Positions 1 to 13,795 of a stretch of DNA of 64,000 bases are shown here, one piece after another (position 1 is the stretch's first letter; the number at the start of each line of letters is the position of its first letter). The stretch comes from Pyrenula massariospora. Taxonomy: Eukaryota; Ascomycota; Eurotiomycetes; Pyrenulales; Pyrenulaceae. The stretch spans positions 1 through 64,000 of the forward strand of contig JAGFMI010000003.1 in NCBI GenBank assembly GCA_021030905.1, read 5' to 3'. A model generated the notes under the pieces. It was not told the DNA's origin and searched no databases. It was given only the letters and a program-made list of their open reading frames with translations. A program made the position numbers and the translations under genes.

Positions 1-76
<76 letters not shown>
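1..76. repeat. (ATT)n microsatellite
   Basis: About 25 uninterrupted copies of the trinucleotide ATT begin the window, so the array may extend beyond the left edge. It lies inside the AT-rich island and has no obvious function. It is not a telomeric TTAGGG-type repeat. Confidence 0.97.
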
Positions 77-81
<5 letters not shown>

Positions 82-1301
82 GCAATTTGTATTTAAATGC
101 GAGTTAATTTTATTAATATTGCGCGAGTTAATTTTACTGAAAATAATTCTTTCTTTTCTTTTTTCTTTAATTTTTTTTTTATTAAAATTTTTAACTTTTT
201 TGAAGGACGTTTTTTTTCTTTTTTTTTATTTATAAATTGCTAATCGATTTTTTTAAACACTTTTTAAAATAAGTAATTTATATTTATAAGACTCTTCGTT
301 TCTTTTTTACTGAATTTTTTTTTTGTTTTATTTTTTATATAATTTATATTTATTTTATTTTGGCGAATAAATTAAATAAAATTTATTAAAAAGTTTTTAA
401 TAAAAATTTTCAGTATATTTATTATATTAAAAAATATAAATATAAACTTCTATAAATTATACTGTGTTTATTTATATTAAATTAAATTTATAATTATAAA
501 ACAAAAATTTTTTACGAGAAGGTAAAAAAATTTTTATTTTATTTAAAAAATAGATCAAGACGCGTTAGTTTTTGTATTTTTAATATTTTTATATTTATTA
601 ACTTTATATTTTAATAATTTAATTAAATTTATAAAATTATTTAAAAATTAAAAAAATAATATTTTATAGTTGCAGAGAAGAAAATCTTTTTTTTTATAAA
701 AAAAAAAAAAAAAAAGAAAAAAAAGAAAAAAAAAGAAAAAGAAGAAAAAGAAAGAGAAAAAAAAAATAAAAAAATAAAGAATATTTCTAAAGGGCGGTTT
801 TTTTAACTATCTATTATTATTTAATAATATTTAAAAGAGCTTTTTAGTAAAATTATTAATATTATTTTTAAATAATATTTTTTAAATTTTTTGGAAGCGT
901 GCGGACGCACTATTTTTTTTATAAATATATTAAATATATTACTTTTTTTATAATTATATTAATTTATTATTTTTAAGCTTTAAATTATAAGTTTTAAATT
1001 TAATTTATTTATTTTTAAATATTTAAAAATATATTCGTCTATTTAATTTTATTAATTTAAATATATAAAAATATTAAATCTATAAATAAAAAAAAAAGTT
1101 ATTATAAAAAAAATTAGACTGTTTAAATTTTATAGATTTAAAAATACACATTTTAAAGATTTAAAAGTATATAAAAATATTTAAATTATTATTAATTAAA
1201 AAATTTTATAAATTTATCTACAATTATTTTATTTGTTAATAAATAATTTATTTTAAATAAGCCTTTTATATACTTTTAATGCAGCTATATATTTTATATA
1301 T
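77..1301. other. AT-rich flank left of the LTR element
   Basis: No gene is visible. The stretch has poly-T and poly-A runs and a polypurine (A with interspersed G) tract at about 686-775. Scattered G/C positions suggest it is older repeat DNA that was also mutated by RIP, but I could not assign a family. Confidence 0.6.
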
Positions 1302-1580
1302 TGTTATACGGCGGGTTGGCCTTCACGTGATTGCGGAGCTAGCAGCATACATAGAGCATTATTTCTAAACCTCAAAAGCTTATAACGAGTTCGAGAGCTC
1401 GCAATATAATATAATTAATAGCCTACTTGATCCTGTATACATTTCTATATATATAGACACATTTTCTAGGTATGTATAATTCTCTATTATTCTTTATATT
1501 AGTAGATTTCTTATCTATTTACCTATTTATTTTAGTAACTTCAATTTATATAATAATAGTTATATTTTCGCAGTTTATTA
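1302..1580 (+). repeat. Left LTR of the Gypsy-like element
   Basis: This 279-bp direct repeat aligns end to end and, as far as I can align it by eye, without gaps with 13517-13795; the visible differences are transitions of the RIP type. It begins with TG. Its outer (left) part keeps much more G+C than the matching part of the right copy. Confidence 0.88.
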
Positions 1581-4500
1581 TATAAAAATTTAACTATAAA
1601 TATTTTTTTACTGCAATAACTTATATTATCTTTTAATATTTTTTAATTATAAAAAGTTACAATGATTGTACAGTTTATTAAAAAAAATTATAATTATTAT
1701 TAATAATAATTATAATAAGTAAAAAATATCGTCAACGACAAAATTAATAATAAAATAAATAATATAAATATTTTATTAATTCTAAAAACTTATTATTAAT
1801 TATTAAAATTTTAATAAAAAGTACACAATATAATAATTATATTTTATTTTTAAAAATTGCTAAATTTATATTCTGTATACAACTATTTTAAAATATAACT
1901 TTATAAATATAAAATACTTACTTTTTTATTATAAAGATCTTTCTGCGTTAAAAAATCTACACATTTTTAATAATTAAAAAAAATTTTAAAGACTTAAAAC
2001 ATACCAAATACTAAATTCTAATAATAATTTATAAAATTTAAAAAAAATAAATATAAAAACAACGAAATTATAAAAATTTTATAAATATAATAAAATTATA
2101 TTATAGTATATACTGCCGACAAAATTAAAATAAATTAATAAAAAAATAATTTATTATTTTTACTGCTGCGGTTACCGCCTTTATTATTATTTAATAATAA
2201 ATAAAAAAAAAAGTTTCTTCAAAAAAGCAAAACATTAAAAAATTAAAAAATATAAAAGGATAGACTAATTTTATCGAATTAAAAAACTATAAATTAATAA
2301 AAAAATAAATTAATAAAGAAAAAAAAAATAAAATATAAAAATATATACAGCAGCAATATTATATAGTATTATTTAAATTATTATTAATATATTTACTAAA
2401 TAGATATAGTAATTTATTATTTAAAAAAGTTTATTATTATCTTAAAGTACTAATTAAGAAGTTTAATAAAATAATTTTAATTATTAAATATTAAAAATTC
2501 TCTCCATCGAGTTTAATAAATAAAATAGTATTTTAAACTTTTAATATTAATATAAAGAGAGAAAAATTTAATAATAAATATTTTAATGCGAGTAGAAAAA
2601 GTTTTTTTAATTTTTTAATAAATAATTTTTCACAGCCATTTTATCAAAGTATTTTTATATTTATAAATAAAAATACTATATATTATTTATTAAATTATTA
2701 AAAATAATATAAATTTTATTAACTACCAAAAAATAAATAAATTAATTAATTTTTAATATTTTATATTAAAAATATTTATAATATATTTAAAAATATTAAA
2801 AAAGTTTAAAAAGTTAATTAAAAAGTATTTATTAATACAGTTATTAAAAAATATTAAAATTAAAATTAAAATTATAGCTTATTCTTAAAATCTACTTTAA
2901 AAGTTTTTAAAAGTGAGTTTTAAAATAAATTAGATTTTAAAAATTATAGCTAGATTTTTATAATATATTTTTAAATTTTAATATATAAAAAATTTCTCAA
3001 TAACTATATACAGTATTTTTAATTTTTTTTAAAAATTATTAAAAAAAATCCGAATAAGAGTAATCAGTACTACTAAAATTTTTTTAAATAATTTTAAAAT
3101 TTTATAGTTCGATAAAATAAAAAAGAAAATAAAAAAAAGTCAAAATATTATTTAAATTATTTAAATTTTTAATAAGCTCACGAAGAAAAATTCGAATTAA
3201 AAAAAAATATTTTTTTAAAATAAATCTATAATATCCGACAGCTTTAAAATTTTTATTAAATATAAAAATTTAGATTGAGCCTTATATATTAATTTAAAAG
3301 TATAAATAAAAATATTTAATAAAATAAATAGAAATTTTAAAGTATTAAATAAATAATTGATTAATTTAACTCTTAATATTATATATTTAAAGTAAAATAA
3401 AGAAAGTACACTAAATTTTAATAAATATTAATTTTATTAAAAGTTAAATCGAGACTGTAATTGGCGCAAAAACTATTAAAATTTATATAAAATATTTAAA
3501 TTAGTCTATTAATTATTTTAATAATCTTTTTATAAATTTAAAAGTTATAAAGTTAAAATTAATATTATTAGTTGAAAAAATGGTAGTGATAAGCTATACT
3601 AAAATTATTTTATTTATAACAAAAAGAATTGTTGAACTTATTTTTATTTTTATTTAATAAAAATATTTAAAAAAAAATAAATTTAAATAAATTGAAATAA
3701 TTATAAATATTTTAAAAATAAACTACTTTTTTGCAGCTCTAACAATAAAGAAAATAAAATTAAAATAATATTTAAATTACTATAAATAGAAAATATTTAC
3801 GCTACTTTTAAAATATATATTATAAAATTAAGGTCTCAATTTTAAATAAAGAATTTTATAATATTTTATTATAAATTTCGAGAATTTAATTATAAAAAAT
3901 TAAAGAATACTTACTTAAAAATATAAAGTAATTAAAATTATAGTGGGAAGGCTAATATAGACTTTATAAAATTTATAAAAAAAATATAATAAGAAATTTT
4001 AAATAATTCGAAAAAGAAAAAATAAAATAAATAAATATAAAGAATGGTAAAGTATATTTATTTTTTAAAACAATTTAATTAAAAAGAATATATAGTTAAA
4101 ATTAATATTAATTAAATAAAAATCCGCTAAATTACTATTTAAAATTAAAAAAATATAAATTTTAATAAAAAAATAGTACAAAAAGTCGAAATACTTAAAA
4201 AAAAAGCCGTTTACTAAAAAAAATTCTTAATAATATATATTATTTAAAAAGATTTATATTAAGATCGCAAATTTATTATAGTTAAATTTTAAAATTTTAC
4301 TGCTACCGCCGCCGCGCCCGCTATTTATAAATTAAATTTTTTTATTAAAAAAAATAATGGTAAGTTAAAGTTGACGAAAAATAATTAAATAATTAAATAA
4401 ATATTAAGCCCGCCGAATAAAAAAATGGTTAATATTATAATTTTTTAGAATAAAATTAATACTACTATAGAGATATATTAATAAATAGCTAATTTTAAAA

Positions 4501-6739
4501 CTAACAGGATACAAATTAAATCGAACTTTATATAATTTATTAATACTTTTAATAACAAAAATATTAGTAGGGATATTACTTAAAAAATTTTAAATATTAA
4601 AATTATTATAATAATGCGAGAGATCTATACTCTAACTTTTAAAATTTAAAAAATTCTTTAAAATAAGTTAGTATTAAATAAAAAGAAAAGATATACTTTT
4701 AATTATTCTTTTACTATCTATATTTTTAATATAAAAAAATTAAATACGACTAATATAGCTGTAAAATTATAAAAAACTAAAAAAAAATATTTTAAAATAT
4801 TGTTTATAACTTTAAAGATATTAAGCTATTCTATTTATTTATAATTATTTTTTTTTACTATATAAATATTTTTATTATAAGAATATTAATAGTTAGACAT
4901 AAAGCAATAGCTATATTTAATAATAATATAAAAATTAATATTATAACTAAAAACTTTTTAAATATTTATTAAATAGTCTATATATTAATATAAATAAAAA
5001 TAATTATTATTAACAGTTATTATAGCGAGTTATTAAAAATTATTAAAAAAATATTTATTTAAATTAAAAAAGTATTTATTAATTAGTCAATATTTATAAT
5101 AAAAATTATAAATTATAATATTATATTTGGCCGTTCCTACACTATATAATTTTAACTAATTATAAAATAAATAGATAACAAATTCTGTAAATTAATAATA
5201 TATAATTATAATTAAACTATTAAAATTATTTTTATAATATATTTAAGCAAGTCGCAAAATAATATTATTAAAATTATAATAATATACAGTCTTAATTCAA
5301 AAAAATTTTTTAATAAAAAGAATTTAAACTAGCTTGTAAATATATTATTAAATATATATTTATAAAAAAATATAATTCGCACCGTTCAGTATTTTTTTTT
5401 TATTATTAAAAATTTCTATTTTAATATTAAAAAATTATAGTATTGAAATTAATAATAAAAAGAATTTTTTATATTTTACTTACACTAAATTATATAATGC
5501 TATTTTTTAAAAAATAATATTATATAACTTCAAAATAAATATTGCTATAAAAAATTAAAAATTATTATATAAAATAAAGTAAATTGGTGAAAATAAACTT
5601 TTATTAAAAAAACTGCTAATAATTTAAATTTATATTAAAATTTAAAAATATTTAAAATAATAATAAAAATATAATATTAAGCTAATAAAATATTTTATTA
5701 ATTAATTAAAAATAAATTCGAACAGTATCTTTAAAGAAAATTTTAAAATTAAAAAAGTAAGACTAAAATAAAGATATATAAAATTTTTATATTTAAATAA
5801 AAAAGATTTTATTAAAGTAAAAAAAGATTTTCTTCAAAGATTAAAAATAAACTTAAAAAAAATTATATAAAAAATTTAGAGAAATTTATATTTTTATTTT
5901 TAAATTTTAATTTAAAAAATAAATTTATATTGAATTAATTGCACACTATTACTTTTACAGTAATTTTTTTAATTTTTTTTTTAAATTAGTTATTTTATTT
6001 TTTTAATTTTTTTTTAATTTTATAATTATTTCGCTGTTTCGATATATTTATTATTAAATAATAAATTTAAAATGCGCAGATTAAAGTTATTTTAAATTAT
6101 TAATAATTTAAAAAAACAAAGCGTAAAAAGAGATTATTATATTTAAAAATTAAAATAATCTATATAATTATTAAAAGAGTAAAATAAGTAAATTAAACAG
6201 TATAAAAAAAATTAAAATATAAAATTAAAATAAAGATTTTTAAAATATATAAATATAAAATTAAATAAAAACTTTTTATTAATTTAGCTAATATAAATAG
6301 TAAGATATTTAAAAAAATTAAAATTAATGTAAATTAATAATTAAAAAAAAATATAATAATTTCCGCGCAACCCCGATAATAAATATAATTAATAATTATT
6401 TTTTAAATTTAGTGATATTAAGTGCGATAAAAAATTTATAAAAAAATAATATAAAATAATAATTATAAAAAATTTAAATAATAAAAAAAAAAGTTATTTA
6501 AAGAGATGTTATATTATTAAAAAAAATTAATAATATAAATTTTTGTAGAAAAAAAAATAGTAAAAAATTATATATATTTGCCGCTAAAAATTTATATAAT
6601 ATTTTATAAAATTTTTTAAGTTTAACTAATTCCCATTCTTCGCACCCTTAAAAATATAATTTTAAAAATAATTAAAAAGAGGCTTATTAATAAAGTAATT
6701 AAATTTTTTTTAATATTATATTAAAATTTTTAATTTTTA

Positions 6740-7390
6740 GTTAATAAAATAAATAGTAAATATCGCCTTATTAATTTTATAATAAAATTAAATAAATTTA
6801 TAATCCGCGACGTTATAATACTACTTAATATTAAAAAACATTTTAAAAAATTTATTGGAATAAAGGTCGGCTCACTTATTAATTAATTTTTTAAATATAA
6901 CTAAATAATTTTTAATTCAAAATTTAAAAATAAGATTTTATTTATTATTAATATAAAATATATATATATAATAATTTTATCCTAAAGCGCCACTAATTTA
7001 GTTATTTAGTTTTTTTATATTATAATAAAAATTTTAAATATTTATATACTTCATAGAGCTGGCTCGTATATAAATAATATTAAAATAAAAAAATTTAAGA
7101 CGGATTATAATAATAAAATAATTAAAAAAATATAACACTATATCCTAAAATATATTATTTAGTTTAATAAAATATTAATTAATATTAAAAGAACTAAAAT
7201 TATTATTTTCAATATAAAATCTTAGTTTTATATATTTAAAATAAATATTATTAATTATATTTATAATAATAAAAGCCGTTACCCTAGTAGCTTTAAAATA
7301 TTAAAAATTTTTTAATAAAAAAAATTTAGTAATATAATAAAAATTAGAATTTTTATAAAAATTTATATATATTTTTAATAATAAATTTTT
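6740..7390 (+). other. Reverse-transcriptase-like trace in the Gypsy element
   Basis: Reading along the plus strand, the order of residual codons resembles the reverse-transcriptase core of ascomycete Ty3/Gypsy polyproteins, from the fingers region through the palm to the thumb. This fixes the family and the orientation. It is thoroughly decayed, with many breaks, and encodes no usable protein. The assignment is from memory of the family pattern, not from a search. Confidence 0.6.
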
Positions 7391-7418
7391 AATAATAAAT
7401 TTTTAATAATAAATTTTT
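7377..7418. repeat. 14-bp tandem repeat, three copies
   Basis: The unit AATAATAAATTTTT occurs three times head to tail. It lies just after the reverse-transcriptase-like trace and is probably a secondary slippage product in AT-rich DNA. Confidence 0.85.
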
Positions 7419-9699
7419 AATTTTGCGACTAAAATTAAATTTATTTATAATATAATAAAAAAAGGTATACTATTTTAATAAAAAAATTTATAAAAAATAA
7501 TAATATTATATTTATAGAAAAAGCTTATAATAACTTTAATTTTTAAAATTTTAAAATATAATAAAAATATTGGCGAGATTATTATTATTATTAATATTAA
7601 TTTTACTAATTGGAGCGGCTATATTTTTTAAAAAAATAAAAATAATTTTAAAAAGAAATATATTATATAATATAAAAACGATCTATAGATTAATATAAAA
7701 ATAAAATATAATTTAAAAATATAAAAGTATCGAGATTTATTTAAAATATTAAAAAAAATTCGCTATTATATATATAAAGTATTTTTTATTATTAAAATTA
7801 ATATTAATATATTGATTAAATAGTTTAATAAACTTCTATTTAATTTATTAAATATAATATTTATTTATTAAAGAATCTAAATTCGTCTCTTTAATTTTAT
7901 AGTAAAATATATTTTTAAAAAAAAGTACAGTACTGCTAACAAGCTATTATAATATTTTAAAATAATAAAAAAATAAATAAATATAACTATAAATAAAAGC
8001 GATGTTTAAATTAATAAAAATTTAAATTTAAAATAAATAGAGATACTTATTGTTGAAAAGTTTATTTAAATAACTATAAAAAACGCTTAAATAGATTCAG
8101 CGATAAATAAAAATATTATTAATAATAATATTAATTTAAAATAATATTAAAAAGAAAAATATATTATTAATAAATTTATATTATTAAAAAATTATTTAAA
8201 AGAAAATAAAAAGGTTGCACAATATTTAATAATTTTTAAAAAATTTAAAAAATTAAATTAATGTTAGTTTCGGATATTTAAAATTAAAATATTTTATTTT
8301 ATAATATAATACCACTATTTATAGTATAAAGATAAAATTAATTTATTATTATAGTAAATAATTGATGATAAGACTTAATAATATTAAATTATAAAAAAAT
8401 ATTATAATTGCTGCGACTATAGAAAAGAAAAAATAATTTATTTTTAAATTATTAAAAAATACTAGTGGCGAGAATTATTTATAAATATTTAAAAATAAAT
8501 TAAAATTTATAAAATTTATTAAAAGAAAACTCGGAAAAAGCAAAACAGTTTTATTATAATAATATTTTAAATTTTTATATAGAAGAGAATTACTTTAAAT
8601 ATTATTAATATTATAAAAAAATATTAAAATAAATAATATTTTATTTTAACACGCGATAATATTAATAGCTAAATAAAAAATTAAATTATTAATAATAAAA
8701 AGGTTAAAACTGTAATTAAATTTCTTTAAAAAAAATAATTAATAAATATAGCTATTTTAAAATATTTTATTTAAATTTTAAATTAAAAAATCGGATTAAA
8801 TTATTAAAATTTTTAAATAAATATATAATTCGCTATATGCGTATTGCAGTTTATAATATTTTTATAAATAAAAAAATTAAAAGAAACTATTCTCTCTTTC
8901 TAAATAAAATTTTAAAGTTTATAAATAGTATCGGTAAATACTGAACCGATTATTTTATTATATTACTTTAAATAAATAAAATTATAATCTCTTTCTCTAT
9001 AAATATAATACTATTTAAAATAATATATAGTTATAAAATTTTAATATTTATTAAATACCAAATATCTATTTGGCACACTTTTAATTAAAAAAAAATAATA
9101 AATTAAAAAAACTTACTTATTATATAAACACAATAACTAAAAATAAGGAATAAAAATATAGAGAAAATTATTTTAAAATAATATAAAAAATGAAGAGAAA
9201 ATATAAAGACTAAAAATATACTGTATTTATAATTATATTTAAATTTAAAATTTAAAGATTTAATATTAACTTAAAATTTAACTCTTAATATAATATTTTA
9301 ATAAAAAAATAAAATATAAATAACTAAAATTATTTAAAATAGTAAAAACTAAAATTGATAAAAATATTTATAAGTTAATAAAATTAAATAATATTAAATT
9401 ATAAAATTATTATTTAAAATAGCGTCTAAAAATATTTCGGTTTAAAAATAATAAAATTAAAAAAATTTAAAAAAATAAAAAAAAAAAGAAAGAAAAAAAA
9501 ATAAAAAAAAATTAGCAGCTAAAAAAAATAATATTATAAATAAAAATAAAAATAAGAGTAATAAAAAAAAAATAAAAAAAAATAAAATCAGAAAAAAAAT
9601 ATCTAAAAATAAATAAAAACTAAAAATAAAAAAAGTAATAAAAATAAAAAGCTAATATAATACTCTATTATAAAAAATAAAGATATAGAGAAAAAGCTT

Positions 9700-12600
9700 A
9701 ATATTATAATAGCGATATTTAAGTAGAGAGTTAAATTTATAATAATTATATTTTTATAAATAAAATAAAAAGTAAAGAGAATAAGTTATAATTATTATAA
9801 TTTTTAAAGAAGCTATTTTATTTATCTAAATAATATATTTACAGTAAACTTTTATTATAAATCGCATTTAATTAAAAAAGTATAATAAAAAGTATTTTTT
9901 TTATTATTAATAAATTTAATAGTCTATAAATAGGTATTTAAATTTAAATAGAAATTCTGTAGAAAATTTTTATACTAAATTATATAATATTATTTTCTAG
10001 AAAATAATATTACATGATTGATAATTTGATAGGATTAAAATATAAAAAAAAATTGTACAGTTAAAATAAATATTTATATATTATTAGTTAAAAGCTAAAT
10101 TAATTTCTATACTAAATATTATAAATTTATAATTTTAATTAATCTTTATTTTAACTAATAAATTATTATAAATATATTATAAAAATAATAATGATCGAAT
10201 TCTCTAAAAATATTAAAAAAACTAATTTTAAAAATTTTTTACAGATACATAAAAAAGTAGTTTTTATTTAAAAATATTTATTTGTTTACAATCTACTAAG
10301 CCCTTTCATAATAATAATTCTATTTAATTTTAATTTATCTTTAACCTTTTAATAAGCTGTTTATTCTTTTAAAAAAAATTTTAAATTAAACTAAATAGAT
10401 TAACTATTTATTATTCTTTTTTTATATTTACTTCCTCTCTTTCTTTTTTTTTTTTTTTATTATTTTTAAAGCCTTAAAAGCTACTTCGCGGCTCTAAAAA
10501 TTTTTAAATTATTTTAATATAATCCGCTAATAGCTATTTTTTTTATATTTATTCTTTTTTTATCTTTATTATTTTTTTATTTTCATTTTCTATATTTATA
10601 AATATTAATAAAATATTTAAACTATATTAAAATAATAAAATATAAAATATATAAACTACTACTACTGTTCGAGATAAAGTAGAGTTTATTTTTTTTTTTT
10701 TTTTTTTTTATATTTCTACTTGCGAAGCTCAAAATATTATTTAAATTAAATTTAAAAAAATTACTATTCGCGATATTACTTAAAAAAATATTTTTATTTA
10801 ATTTTAAAATAATACTACTATTACTACTAAATTTTAAAAAGATTTACTTTCTATTTTAAATACTATTTTAACTAATTAATCTACTTTTTTAATTTTTTTA
10901 ATTTCTAAAAAAGAAATTTAGTTTTTTCAAAGAATTAAATTTTAAACTGCTAAAATTTTTTTGATTTTTATTTAATTTAAATTATTTACTACTTCTATAT
11001 TTATTTATAATATTTTTTTAATAGTTTTAATTTCTACAAATCCTTTATTATTATTTACTTTTAATAATATAATTATTGCTATTAAAAATAGACTTTATAT
11101 TAACAATATTTTTTTAAAAAATTCATTAAAATATTATACTTAAATTATTTAGCAGTTTAATATAATAATATTATAAATTAATAATTTAATTTTAAAAATT
11201 TAAATAGTTATAAATAGTAATAAAGAAGCTTACAAAGTTTTTAAACAAATTAATAATATTTTTTAATAGTAGTTTAGCTGGCATAAACAGAAAATTATTA
11301 ATAAAAATTAAATTTATAAAAATAATACTTTAAAAATATTTTATAGTATTTTTAATAATTATAAATTTAATAACTTTAATTTAAATATTAAAAATTTGAT
11401 AATATTTTTTTAAGCCAACTAAATACACACATTTATTATTAATAAAATTATTAATATTTTATAAATAAATTTAAATTTATTTATTAAAAACCTTATTTAT
11501 ATAGTAGCCCGCAAAAAATATTTACAATTTATTAATAAAAAAAAAGATTTTTAGCCGAAATAATTTTTTAGTTAGTTAATATTACTTTAACTATTTATAA
11601 TATTAATAATTAAAAACTTTATTAGTCTCTTATTGATATAGAGATTAAAAAAATTAATAAAATTTTTCGATTTAAGTTTAAAAATATATTAAAAAAGTAA
11701 ATAACTTTTATATAATATAATATTTTTAATAAAATTATTAAAAATAAATTAATTCAAAAAATTAGCGGCACTATTAATAATATTTAAATTTTTTTAAAAA
11801 AATTTTTAAATTTAAGCTATATAGATCGGAACGCTATAAAATTATAATAATTTATTAATTATTTAAAACTAATTGGACGCTTTACTAGCTTTATATTTAT
11901 ACTATTTAAATTTTTTACTCTCTCTATATCTTTTTTTTTTTTAATATTTTTAATTTTACTATTTTTAATTAAAGTTAAAAAGTTAAAATTATTATTAGTT
12001 ATTTTCGCTTTACCTGTAAAGAAAAAGAGAATTAAAGAGATTTATAAAATATTGATTAAAATAACTATTAATAAGCTAATTAGTAAAAAGAAAAAAATGG
12101 CTTTTAAAAATAATATTCGGCTTATTATAAGTTATATATAATAGTAAAAAGCTGATTATACTGTTTTTTCTTTTTATAATTTAATTTTTTAAAGTAAAGT
12201 CTTTAAAAATGTTCCGCGGACTCATTAAATAATTAAAAATTATTTATAATATAAAGATTTAAATAAAAATTTTATAAATACTACTTTATTTAAATTAATA
12301 GTTAATTTATATTTTAATATTATATTATTTAAAATTAATTTTTTAGCTAGTTTATTTTATTAAAATATTCACTTTAAATAAACGCGGTTTTTTATTAATC
12401 AAAATATTTTTAAAAATAAAATAATTTAATATTTTAAAATTAGGTATATAGTTTATGGTTAAGAGATATATTAAATTATTAATTTATTTATATAAAAAGA
12501 GCGAAAATTGATTGAATAGTTTAACAATAAATTTATTAATTTATCTATAAAATTTGTTGATTAAAAAAATGAATATTTTTAAAATACTATCTATATCTTT

Positions 12601-13516
12601 TCTTTTATAGAAATTAATATAATTATTAATTTATTAATTATATAATATCTGTCTATTTCGATTTTTTTTTTAATTTTTTTAAATTACTATATAAAGCGCA
12701 TTTTTATACTATTAAATATTAATTTTTTAATATTTGATTTTAAATTGAATTTTAAACTAAAATATTAAATTTTTATTAAAATTAATATAAATAATGTTCA
12801 CATTACAATATATAATTTTACTATATTTTTTTTATCAATTTTATTATTTTTAGATTAAAGAAAAACTAAATAAATTAAATTTTTATATTAATAAAGCTTG
12901 TAGATTTTACAGTTAATTTTAAATAATAAAAATAAAAAATTCGATTTAATAAAAAGATTTTTTAAAATACAGATTAGTCATTATTTTAAATATTTAAATT
13001 TATTATTATTGAGCTCCACTATCTACCGACTATAATATTAAAAAATTTAAAATTAAAATTACTAAATAGGTCTAAAAAAACTATATATTAATTAATAATT
13101 TAATTAAAAAATTAGCTTATACAGAATAGAGTTCTTTATTTTTTATTATAGCTTTTTTTAATATTTCTTTTAATAATTTTAATAGAGAGTTTATAGCTAT
13201 TAATATTTTTAGATTTTTTTTATCTATTTCTATACCTATTATATATATTAGTATTTTAAAATTAATAATTATTTTTGATTTTATAACTCTGTCTAGCCTT
13301 TCTAATTTAATATTTAATTTTATTAATTTAAATAATTTTTTAAGCGAGTGAGAGTAGTTAATTATATTAAACTATTATTTATTTATTTAATTATTTATAT
13401 TTTAATTTTCTATTTTTTGCTATTTTAGAGAGCTGGTTTTGCTTACTAAGCTTATTTTAAAAAAATAATAAATAGTTTAAGTGCTTGGGACAAATACTAA
13501 TTAAAAAAAAGTAAAA
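9700..13516. other. Unassigned 3-prime part of the Gypsy span, possible nested insertion
   Basis: Downstream of the pol traces the plus strand changes from A-rich to largely T-rich (about 10.27-13.45 kb), suggesting sequence of opposite coding polarity or a different origin. A stretch near 9,961-10,010 resembles one near 5,470-5,520, so part of a related element may be present twice. I could not recognise a family. The region is heavily decayed. Confidence 0.4.
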
Positions 13517-13795
13517 TATTATATAGCGGATTGGCTTTTATATAATTATAAAACTAATAATATATATAGAATATTATTCTTAAATTTTAAAAATTTATAA
13601 CGAGTTCGAGAGCTCGCAATATAATATAATTAATAGCCTACTTAATCCTATATATATTTCTATATATATAGATGTGTTTTTTAGGTATGTATAGTTCTCT
13701 ATTACTCTCTATATTAGTAGATTTTTCGTCTGTTTATCTGTTTATTTTGGTGGCTCCAATCCACACAATAATAGCTGCATTTTCGCGGTTTGTCA
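13517..13795 (+). repeat. Right LTR of the Gypsy-like element
   Basis: Partner of 1302-1580, with the same 279-bp length. It ends in CA and keeps most of its G+C in its outer (right) part, the reverse of the pattern in the left copy. Confidence 0.88.

Larger units (their letters stand above)
1302..13795 (+). mobile_element. Decayed Ty3/Gypsy-like LTR retrotransposon, probably composite
   Basis: Two direct repeats of exactly 279 bp (1302-1580 and 13517-13795) bound this 12.5-kb span. Both LTRs fit the TG...CA terminal pattern after allowing for C-to-T and G-to-A change. A 4-bp ATAT sits outside each end, which is weak evidence of a target-site duplication in such AT-rich DNA. An A-rich purine tract lies just before the right LTR, as expected for a plus-oriented element. 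Plus-strand traces at about 6.74-7.4 kb follow the order of a fungal Gypsy reverse transcriptase. The element is broken throughout and cannot be active. The internal length (~11.9 kb) exceeds the usual 5-8 kb, so other insertions are likely nested inside. Age cannot be read from LTR divergence because RIP is far faster than clock-like mutation. Confidence 0.75.

Noticed and set aside
1-76. Telomere or CRISPR-like repeat at the left edge
   Set aside because: It is a plain ATT microsatellite with no spacers and no TTAGGG-type unit.
7377-7418. CRISPR or regulatory iteron array
   Set aside because: Only three contiguous 14-bp units without spacers, in a decayed element.
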